The notes under the pieces were generated by a model. The model was given only the letters and a program-made list of their open reading frames with translations. It ran no database searches and was not told where the DNA came from. From JAAYTL01 sp031460505 (GTDB lineage: Bacteria > Bacillota > Clostridia > Tissierellales > Tissierellaceae): DNA of 64,000 nt. A program made the position numbers and the translations under genes. The stretch is taken from NCBI GenBank assembly GCA_031460505.1, contig JAVKTT010000002.1, forward strand, positions 479,004 through 543,003, given 5' to 3'. Positions 57,909 to 64,000 of this stretch are shown here, piece after piece. Position 1 is the stretch's first letter; each line of letters starts with the position of its first letter.

Positions 57909-60737
57909 TTGAAGACGTTTAAGGAAGAAGGTTTAAATATAGAAAGATTGCCTCTATTAGAAACCTTAATGTCCCTAGGAAATGGATATATGGGAACAAG
58001 GGGGTATTTAGAAGAGTTTGAATACCCAGGTTCAGTAAGAGGCAACTATATAAATGGAATATATGAACGAGTTCCAATGGTTCATGCAGAATGGGCATGG
58101 GGTTTCCCATTAGAATCAGATAGAATGCCTAATCTAATTGATTTATTAAACATCACCATATTTTTAGATGGAGAAGAAGTAACTATAAAAGGTAATATTC
58201 TAGATTTTAATAGAGAATTGGATTATCAGGGAGGGCTATCCCTCCGTAGTTATAAATATGTGACTAAAAGTGGAAAGATTGCAGAAATTAGTTTTGAACA
58301 ACTTCTCTCTTTCCCGTATAAAGAGCTAAGGACATGGACTGCAAAAGTGGCCTATGACGGAGAAATTCAAATCATAAATAAAATTGATTTTAAGATTACT
58401 AATATGTCAAGTAAGGATGATCCTAGAATAGCACCTACAAAGATTCCATTAGTAAATGTCAAAAAGTCATATTATGAATCCAACGAAGGAAAATTTTTAT
58501 TAGAAACAATAAGGTCAGGTCTCAAGATTAAGATTGATTTCATAGATGAGGGTAAGTTTGACTCTTCATGGGATATTGAGGACGAAATAATGAACATTAT
58601 CTTTACCTCCCATGGAAGATTAGAGATTAATAGAATTATAAAGTATTGGGACAGTATACGAAACAATGTAAGTGAGTTTATTTCTAAAGAAGAATTATAT
58701 AAAAAACAAAGAGAATATTTAAAGAGTTTTAATAATAGATGTTCCATAGATTTTTTAGATAATGAAGAATTAGACAATGCAATTGATTTTATGGAGTTTC
58801 ATATGCTCCAATCTACTACTCAGGATCCTTATGGAAATATTGCAGCAAAGGGCCTATCAGGAGAAGGTTATGAAGGACATTATTTTTGGGATACAGAGAT
58901 TTTCCTCTTCCCCCTTTGGATTTTATGGGATGAAGATAGGGCTAAAAATCTATTGCTATATAGATATAATCTCCTAGAGGAAGCTAGAAATCGTGCTAAG
59001 GAAATGGGTCATTTAAAAGGTGTGTGTTTCCCTTGGAGAACTATATCGGGAATTGAATCCTCAGGGTACTTTCCAGCTGGTTCTGCTCAATTCCATAATA
59101 ACTTTGATATAGCTTATACCTTTATACAGTGGTGGTTAGCCAATAATGATATGGATTTTCTAGTTGACTATTCCATGGAACTATTACTGGAAACGGCAAG
59201 AACTGGACTTGAAATTGGATCATTTCAAAGTGATGGATTCCATATCCATGGTGTCACTGGACCTGATGAATATACTGCCATGGTTTCTGACAATTATTAC
59301 ACTAATAAGATGGCGCAATATAATCTAAAATGGACTGTAAAGCTTTGGAATATGCTTAAAGAGGAAAGAGTTAAGGATTATTTAATACTTAAGGAAAAGC
59401 TCAATATTGAGGATGAAGAAATAAGGGATATGGAAAGTGCAGCCAATGAAATGGTACTTCTATATGATGAGGATAAAGGTATAATAGCTCAGGATTCAAC
59501 ATTCCTAAGTAAGCCATTGTGGCCTACAGAAAATCAATTAAGACCATTGCTATTACATTATCACCCTTTGACCATTTATAGACATCAAATATTAAAACAG
59601 GCTGATACAGTACTTGCATTATATTTAATACCTGATGTGGACGAAAATGTCATGAAGCGTACCTACTATTATTACGAAAATATTAATACCCATGACTCTT
59701 CCCTATCTCCATGTATAAGTGGACTTGTGGCATGTAGGCTTAATGACGAAAAACTAGCCTACAAATACTTTATGGATACTGTTTATATGGATTTAAAAGA
59801 TCTTAATCAAAACACATCAGTTGGACTCCATATGGCAAACATGGGTGGCTCACTTCTATCTGTCTTAAGTGGATTTGGTGGTATTCGAATTAAAGAAGAT
59901 GGTCTTCACATTGACCCGTTTATTCCAAAGAAATTAGGCAGAATAAAGTTCAGATTTATATGGAGAAAGACCGTTCTTGAGATTTTTTTAGATGGAGAAA
60001 AAGTAGATATTAGAAAAATTTCTGGGCCTTCAGTAGAAGTTGTTTTACAGGGTAAAAGAATTACTGTAGGGCAAAAAGCAGTACTCTTTGATTTAGATGG
60101 AGTATTAACAGGAACCTCTGACAATCACTATGATGGTTGGAAAAGGATGTGTAAGGATTTAGGCCTGGATTTACCTGAAGAATATCGTGACAGGCTCCGT
60201 GGAATTTCACGTGGAGATGCCCTTGAGTTGATTTTAGAGCATTTTTCACTGTATTATTCTGAGGAAGAAAAGTTAGAATTGATGGATAGGAAGAACAATT
60301 ACTATAAGGAGTCTATAGCTTCCTTCTCCCCTGATAATCTATATCCAGGTGTGTTAGAACTTCTGCAAGAGATAAGAAAAAGCGGGGCTAAAATAGGTCT
60401 TGTATCAGCTAGTAAAAATGCACCTCAACTAATAAGTAATATGGAGATTGAAGAATACTTTGATGCCATAGTAGATCCTGAAAAGCTCGTACACACTAAG
60501 CCAAATCCAGAACCATTTCTAATTGCTACAAAGATGCTTTTAGTTAAACCAGAAGACTGCCTAGGAGTAGAAGATGCTAAAGCTGGGATTGAAAGTATAA
60601 AAGCAGCTGGTATGACAGCTATAGGCATAGGATCAGATGACTTAAGTGAAGCAGATGCTGTATTTGATACAATCCGGGATGCTTCCCGGTACATTCTAGA
60701 TTGGTTGGAGGGGATAAAATGGCAGGAATCATTTTAG
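57909..60737 (+). CDS. GH65 disaccharide phosphorylase fused to beta-phosphoglucomutase
   Basis: A 942-residue two-enzyme fusion. Residues about 1-715 are a GH65 phosphorylase: NGYMGTRGYLEEFE, GHYFWDTEIFLFPLW and VTGPDEYTAMVSDNYYTN with the acid Glu454. Residues about 720-942 are a HAD beta-phosphoglucomutase: AVLFDLDGVLTGTSD with D728 (nucleophile) and D730, LVSASKNAP, VHTKPNPEPF and GVEDAKAGIESIKAAGM. The first cleaves an alpha-disaccharide with phosphate to beta-glucose-1-phosphate; the second converts it to glucose-6-phosphate. Usually these are separate genes. It starts 5 bp after the permease stop with TTG and overlaps the ATPase by 19 bp. The disaccharide cannot be told from sequence. 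Confidence 0.93.
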   Translation: MKTFKEEGLNIERLPLLETLMSLGNGYMGTRGYLEEFEYPGSVRGNYINGIYERVPMVHAEWAWGFPLESDRMPNLIDLLNITIFLDGEEVTIKGNILDFNRELDYQGGLSLRSYKYVTKSGKIAEISFEQLLSFPYKELRTWTAKVAYDGEIQIINKIDFKITNMSSKDDPRIAPTKIPLVNVKKSYYESNEGKFLLETIRSGLKIKIDFIDEGKFDSSWDIEDEIMNIIFTSHGRLEINRIIKYWDSIRNNVSEFISKEELYKKQREYLKSFNNRCSIDFLDNEELDNAIDFMEFHMLQSTTQDPYGNIAAKGLSGEGYEGHYFWDTEIFLFPLWILWDEDRAKNLLLYRYNLLEEARNRAKEMGHLKGVCFPWRTISGIESSGYFPAGSAQFHNNFDIAYTFIQWWLANNDMDFLVDYSMELLLETARTGLEIGSFQSDGFHIHGVTGPDEYTAMVSDNYYTNKMAQYNLKWTVKLWNMLKEERVKDYLILKEKLNIEDEEIRDMESAANEMVLLYDEDKGIIAQDSTFLSKPLWPTENQLRPLLLHYHPLTIYRHQILKQADTVLALYLIPDVDENVMKRTYYYYENINTHDSSLSPCISGLVACRLNDEKLAYKYFMDTVYMDLKDLNQNTSVGLHMANMGGSLLSVLSGFGGIRIKEDGLHIDPFIPKKLGRIKFRFIWRKTVLEIFLDGEKVDIRKISGPSVEVVLQGKRITVGQKAVLFDLDGVLTGTSDNHYDGWKRMCKDLGLDLPEEYRDRLRGISRGDALELILEHFSLYYSEEEKLELMDRKNNYYKESIASFSPDNLYPGVLELLQEIRKSGAKIGLVSASKNAPQLISNMEIEEYFDAIVDPEKLVHTKPNPEPFLIATKMLLVKPEDCLGVEDAKAGIESIKAAGMTAIGIGSDDLSEADAVFDTIRDASRYILDWLEGIKWQESF

Positions 60738-61816
60738 AAAATGTTAGCAAAATTTATGATAATGGTTATGAAGCAGTAAAAAGCATAAACCTAGAAATAA
60801 AGGACGGAGAATTTATGGTGCTGGTAGGACCTTCAGGATGTGGAAAATCCACAACCCTTAGAATGATTGCTGGCCTTGAAGATATCTCCTCAGGTGAACT
60901 ATATATTGGTCAGGATCTGATGAATAAAGTAGATCCACGAGATAGAAATATAGCTATGGTATTTCAGAATTATGCCCTTTATCCTCATATGAGCGTATAC
61001 GATAATATGGCATTTGGACTTAAACTACAAAAATTGGATAAAGCTGAAATTGATAAAAGGATTAAAGATGTGGCGAAAACTTTGGATATAGATACTCAAC
61101 TGGATAAAAAGCCTAAAGCATTGTCAGGTGGCCAGAGGCAAAGGGTGGCTCTAGGTAGGGCCATAGTAAGACATCCAAAGGTATTTCTTATGGATGAACC
61201 ATTATCCAATCTTGACGCAAAGTTGAGAGTCCAAATGCGGGCTGAACTCATAAGACTACATGAAGAACTGAAAACTACCTTTGTATATGTAACACATGAC
61301 CAAACTGAGGCAATGACAATGGGAAGTAGAATATGTGTTATGAAGGATGGAATTATAAAACAAGTCGCAACCCCTGAAGAAATTTACAATAAACCTGATA
61401 ACTTGTTTGTTGCAGGATTTATAGGTTCACCACAAATGAATTTCTACGAAGGCACAATTGTTGAGGATGAAGGAAAATTTTCATTAGTCGGAAATAATCA
61501 GGAATATGGGGAATTCAGGTTTCCGATAGAAGTAGACGATAAGGAAATGCTGAAATCATACCTTGGAAAAGAAGTCATATTTGGTATTCGACCAGAGCAT
61601 ATTAAATTTACTGAAGGAGATGGCTTAAAAGCAAAAGTAATGGTGACAGAGCTGTTAGGTAGCGAAATTTATGTACACGTCCATGTACAAGGTAAAATCC
61701 ATACCATAAAAACAGACGTGTCAACTCATGTAAAAGCTGGAGATATAGTAAAGGTAGTACCTGATTCAAATAAAATCCATCTGTTTGATCCAGTAACAGA
61801 AAATACATTAATTTAA
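60719..61816 (+). CDS. Sugar ABC transporter ATPase (MsmK/UgpC type)
   Basis: A 365-residue ATPase. Walker A is GPSGCGKSTTLR, the signature SGGQRQRVALGRAIVR, Walker B VFLMDEPLSNLDAKL, switch His in YVTHDQTEAM; a C-terminal MOP-like domain follows. The ATG at 60719 follows GGAGGGGATAAA; a longer frame to 60701 is less likely. Last gene of the operon, energising its permease; a second ATPase of the same type is in the maltodextrin operon. Confidence 0.94.
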   Translation: MAGIILENVSKIYDNGYEAVKSINLEIKDGEFMVLVGPSGCGKSTTLRMIAGLEDISSGELYIGQDLMNKVDPRDRNIAMVFQNYALYPHMSVYDNMAFGLKLQKLDKAEIDKRIKDVAKTLDIDTQLDKKPKALSGGQRQRVALGRAIVRHPKVFLMDEPLSNLDAKLRVQMRAELIRLHEELKTTFVYVTHDQTEAMTMGSRICVMKDGIIKQVATPEEIYNKPDNLFVAGFIGSPQMNFYEGTIVEDEGKFSLVGNNQEYGEFRFPIEVDDKEMLKSYLGKEVIFGIRPEHIKFTEGDGLKAKVMVTELLGSEIYVHVHVQGKIHTIKTDVSTHVKAGDIVKVVPDSNKIHLFDPVTENTLI

Positions 61817-61839
61817 AAAAGGACCATTAGGTCCTTTTT
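61816..61839 (+). terminator. Intrinsic terminator of the disaccharide operon
   Basis: AAAAAGGACC (61816-61825), loop ATTA, GGTCCTTTTT (61830-61839). It begins on the last base of the stop codon. Confidence 0.88.
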
Positions 61840-61853
61840 ATTGCATTGGTAAG
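61817..61853. repeat. 37-bp direct repeat, left copy
   Basis: This 37-bp stretch (terminator hairpin plus TTATTGCATTGGTAAG) recurs at 62741-62776 with one T less. The right copy is the terminator and 3' end of the gene at 62,761. The two copies bracket the TraX gene. Confidence 0.9.
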
Positions 61854-61893
61854 TGCGACAGGGGACTGTGACAGAGAACCGTCCCCTGTCGCA
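61854..61893. repeat. Dispersed GC-rich hairpin repeat
   Basis: TGCGACAGGGGAC (61854-61866) pairs with GTCCCCTGTCGCA (61881-61893). The loop contains GTGACAGAGAACC. A shorter relative is at 62694-62718. This GACAGAGAACCGTCCCC type is seen as a dispersed intergenic repeat in clostridial genomes. Confidence 0.8.
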
Positions 61894-62010
61894 TTATATT
61901 CTTAAGTTTGTCAAATTTATATGAAATATAAATATTTAAATGTTATTATATAAGAAGAATATAAAATAAATGAGACTTAGATAATAATAGTCATTGGAGA
62001 TAATAATAAT

Positions 62011-62673
62011 ATGAATGTGTTTATATTAAAAATAATTGCTCTAATATCTATGATAATTGACCATTATGGAGCAATATTTCATAGTGATATTGAACTGTAT
62101 AGGATTATAGGAAGAAGTGCATTTCCGATTTATTGTTTTCTATTAGTTGAGGGATATACTCATACTAGTGATGTGAAGAGATATTTAAAGAGATTATTTA
62201 TCTTTGCAATTATTTCTGAAATACCTTTCGATTTGGCCTTTTATGGTAAAATTGAATTTCTTCATCAGAATATATTTTTTACTTTATCAATTGGATTGTT
62301 GGCTATATACTTAATAGATGATAATGGGAGAAAATTTAATTTTAGCAGAACTACAGTATACATAGGGACTTGTTTAATAGCAACTTTGTTTTTTGTTGAT
62401 TACAGTTTTATAGGAATTATTTATATATTGCAGTTTTATCAAATAAGAAATCTCCCTAATGCCAAAGGTTTGCTTAATGTTGCTTTAATTATGTTCCTAA
62501 TAAATTTATTCAGTGCTGGATGGATTCAACAGTTTTCTCTTTTAGCCCTGCCTATAATATACTTACATAATGGTAAACTCGGGCTTAAGAATAAATTTAT
62601 TCAATTCTTTTTCTATGCTGCTTATCCATTACATCTTATGATATTTTATATAGTAAATCTAATAAAAATATAA
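62011..62673 (+). CDS. TraX-family multi-pass membrane protein
   Basis: A 220-residue membrane protein with about six TMs and the TraX signature near the N-terminus: ISMIIDHYGAIF, then GRSAFPIYCFLLVEGYTHT and RYLKRLFIFAIISEIPFDL. F-plasmid TraX acetylates pilin, but chromosomal members occur widely in Firmicutes with no conjugation genes, and none are seen here. Its catalytic role is probably acyl transfer. The gene lies between the two hairpin repeats. Confidence 0.88.
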   Translation: MNVFILKIIALISMIIDHYGAIFHSDIELYRIIGRSAFPIYCFLLVEGYTHTSDVKRYLKRLFIFAIISEIPFDLAFYGKIEFLHQNIFFTLSIGLLAIYLIDDNGRKFNFSRTTVYIGTCLIATLFFVDYSFIGIIYILQFYQIRNLPNAKGLLNVALIMFLINLFSAGWIQQFSLLALPIIYLHNGKLGLKNKFIQFFFYAAYPLHLMIFYIVNLIKI

Positions 62674-62693
62674 TACAATAAGCAACAAACAAC

Positions 62694-62718
62694 GCGACAG
62701 AGAACCGTCCCCTGTCGC
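62694..62718. repeat. Dispersed hairpin repeat, short copy
   Basis: GCGACAG (62694-62700) pairs with CTGTCGC (62712-62718), with AGAACCGTCCC between. It is a shortened version of the repeat at 61854-61893. Confidence 0.8.
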
Positions 62719-62740
62719 ACAGAAAATGCTTTAATATAAT

Positions 62741-62776
62741 AAAAGGACCATTAGGTCCTTTTATTGCATTGGTAAG
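62741..62776. repeat. 36-bp direct repeat, right copy, with terminator
   Basis: AAAAGGACC (62741-62749) pairs with GGTCCTTTT around ATTA; it is the terminator of the gene at 62,761 and continues into its last codons. It matches 61817-61853 apart from one T. Confidence 0.9.
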
Positions 62777-63804
62777 AAAGATACCTTCCATATGCCATCT
62801 TCATTTTTTACTAGCCCAAAACCAAATATAAAGGGATACCCACCATCATAATATTCCTCAAGATATTTATCCTCCCAAACAATAGTAGCACCTGTATTAT
62901 ATTCATCATAATCTATTTTAATATTTACAGCATTTTCAAATTCACTAAAATCTGTTTTCTTATGATTACCAAATTCACTCATGTGATATTCTTTATCCCA
63001 CCCTATATAATTATCATCTTTTATATACAATTCCCACTGGGTTTCAATGTCATGTTCCATAGTTGCATGAAGAAATAGTCTCATTAGAGATATTGGTTCT
63101 AGACCTCTTAGTTCTTCTTCATCATAATTGGATTTAAAACGGTTGTAGGCATCTAGTTCCTCTTGGGATAGATTCAATAAATTTATTTTCCCCTCAGTGG
63201 TAGGATATCCTGGATTGTTTTTAAATCCATTTAAATGTACCGCAATTACAGTATTGTCTTCAATGTTAAATACTATGGCAACTTGATAGTCTCCAGTATT
63301 ATAGATAAAGACTGAATTGTTGTTATATAACTCACTTACATCATATATAGGATCAAACTCTATAAACTCATCTGGTTCACCTAAGGCATTTTTTACTTCA
63401 TCCATTGATATTCCTCTTTTGATCCCATATGCAACATCCTTAATAATTACAACAACCTCTCCATATATAGGATTAATATCATCCTCTAGATAACCATTTG
63501 TTAATAAAACTATTTCACCATTATTAAATGCTAGCCCACCTAGAAAATAGTACATATCAAAACTATCATCTAGATACTGCTCTACATTTTGTCCTATAAT
63601 TGGCTTAGTCTTATCCATTCTACCTTCATAAGCAAATTTTAGCTGCCTAATATACCTAGGTTCTTCAGTAGATGTAAGTGTTTCTGTTATAGATGGTGAG
63701 GTAGTAAGGGGTTCTTTAATGTCATTATTATTTGTAACAATAAATAATATTAAAGCTAGTATTAATATCATTCCAATTATTAAGATTTGATTTCTTTTAA
63801 ACAT
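62761..63804 (-). CDS. Membrane-anchored protein of unknown function
   Basis: A 347-residue protein with an N-terminal TM (ILIIGMILILALILFIVTNN), a short threonine/serine-rich linker (LTTSPSITETLTSTEE), and an outside region with LNLSQEELDAYNRFKSNYDEEEL near residue 215 and a C-terminal half like NTF2/DUF4829-type folds (LFLHATMEHDIETQWELYI). No catalytic motif seen. The ATG at 63804 follows GGGAGGGAGTATA. It has its own terminator. Confidence 0.7.
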   Translation of the reverse strand: MFKRNQILIIGMILILALILFIVTNNNDIKEPLTTSPSITETLTSTEEPRYIRQLKFAYEGRMDKTKPIIGQNVEQYLDDSFDMYYFLGGLAFNNGEIVLLTNGYLEDDINPIYGEVVVIIKDVAYGIKRGISMDEVKNALGEPDEFIEFDPIYDVSELYNNNSVFIYNTGDYQVAIVFNIEDNTVIAVHLNGFKNNPGYPTTEGKINLLNLSQEELDAYNRFKSNYDEEELRGLEPISLMRLFLHATMEHDIETQWELYIKDDNYIGWDKEYHMSEFGNHKKTDFSEFENAVNIKIDYDEYNTGATIVWEDKYLEEYYDGGYPFIFGFGLVKNEDGIWKVSFLPMQ

Positions 63805-63910
63805 TATACTCCCTCCCAATACTATTACTATTTAATATCATCATATCAACAAAAATAGATATTGTGGGTTACAATGTGATTACAATACAAAAGTGAACAA
63901 AGTTTTGATA

Positions 63911-64000
63911 TGATACTTCCAAAGTAGACAGTCTAATTAATTAAAAATTAGATTATCTACTTGGAGGTATTTTTTATGGGAAGAAAAACAAAGTATAGTA
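63911..64000 (+). mobile_element. Left end of an IS3-like insertion sequence
   Basis: A terminal region beginning TGATACTTCCAAAGTAGAC is followed by an imperfect inverted partner (AGATTATCTACTTGGAGGTA) that ends just before a start codon. The ATG at 63976 (after TTGGAGGTATTTTTT) opens MGRKTKYS, typical of IS3-family OrfA. The element continues past the window edge, so its family is likely but unconfirmed. Confidence 0.7.
63976..64000 (+). CDS. Start of transposase OrfA (truncated by window)
   Basis: Only eight codons (MGRKTKYS) are seen after a strong site TTGGAGG. The pattern matches the start of small HTH OrfA proteins of IS3-family elements. The rest lies outside the window. Confidence 0.65.

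Noticed and set aside
62011..62673. Evidence of a conjugative element from the TraX gene
   Set aside because: TraX-family proteins occur widely on Firmicute chromosomes; no relaxase, coupling protein or type IV secretion genes are seen here.
1..64000. CRISPR array, tRNA or rRNA genes
   Set aside because: No regularly spaced repeats and no cloverleaf or ribosomal RNA segments were seen by eye. A covariance-model search could still find short RNAs.

Overview
The window is AT-rich DNA from a low-GC Firmicute, most likely an anaerobic member of the Clostridia or Tissierellia. The evidence is Gram-positive lipoprotein signals, strong AGGAGG-type ribosome binding sites with frequent TTG/GTG starts, and the gene families present. 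No rRNA, tRNA or CRISPR array was seen. The exact taxon cannot be read from the sequence alone.

Positions 1 to about 27,010 are most of a siphovirus-type (HK97-like) prophage whose left end lies outside the window. Lytic genes run on the minus strand, so biological order is right to left. First comes an early block of small genes (23,288 down to 12,584): Gam-like protein, a Sak4-like ATPase, an HNH protein, a helicase broken by a frameshift, an SSB-like DUF669 protein, a D5-type primase-helicase, a VRR-NUC nuclease, a MazG-like protein and an ArpU/RinA-like late regulator. The late genes follow: an Ltp-type superinfection-exclusion candidate, HNH, TerS, TerL, portal, protease, capsid, head-tail connectors, major tail protein, frameshifted tail chaperones and the tape measure gene (cut by the window edge). 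The lysogeny genes run on the plus strand (23,468 to 26,992): repressor, ImmA-like protease, an exonuclease-BRCT protein and a large serine integrase. A divergent promoter/operator region with repeated TATCGT half-sites separates the two programmes.

Positions 27,048 to 43,000 are host chromosome. They hold a two-permease ABC exporter with a VanRS-like two-component system; a sigma-54-dependent activator followed by a sigma-54 promoter, a dicarboxylate/amino-acid symporter and a MalY/PatB-type C-S lyase; two membrane or secreted proteins of unknown role; an ABC-F ATPase; and aspartase.

Positions 43,133 to 61,816 are two divergent glucan/disaccharide operons. Leftward: malQ, glycogen phosphorylase, a binding protein, a small membrane protein, MalF with a long coiled-coil N-terminus, MalG, an MsmK-like ATPase and a LacI-family regulator. 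Rightward: a binding protein, two permeases, a GH65 phosphorylase fused to beta-phosphoglucomutase, and another MsmK/UgpC-like ATPase. Each promoter carries a LacI-type palindrome at or next to its start site, so one regulator may control both. Together the operons would import alpha-glucans and disaccharides and cleave them by phosphorolysis to glucose phosphates, saving ATP.

The right end holds a TraX-family membrane protein bracketed by 36-37 bp direct repeats and a dispersed GC-rich hairpin repeat, a putative membrane-anchored protein, and the left end of an IS3-like element.
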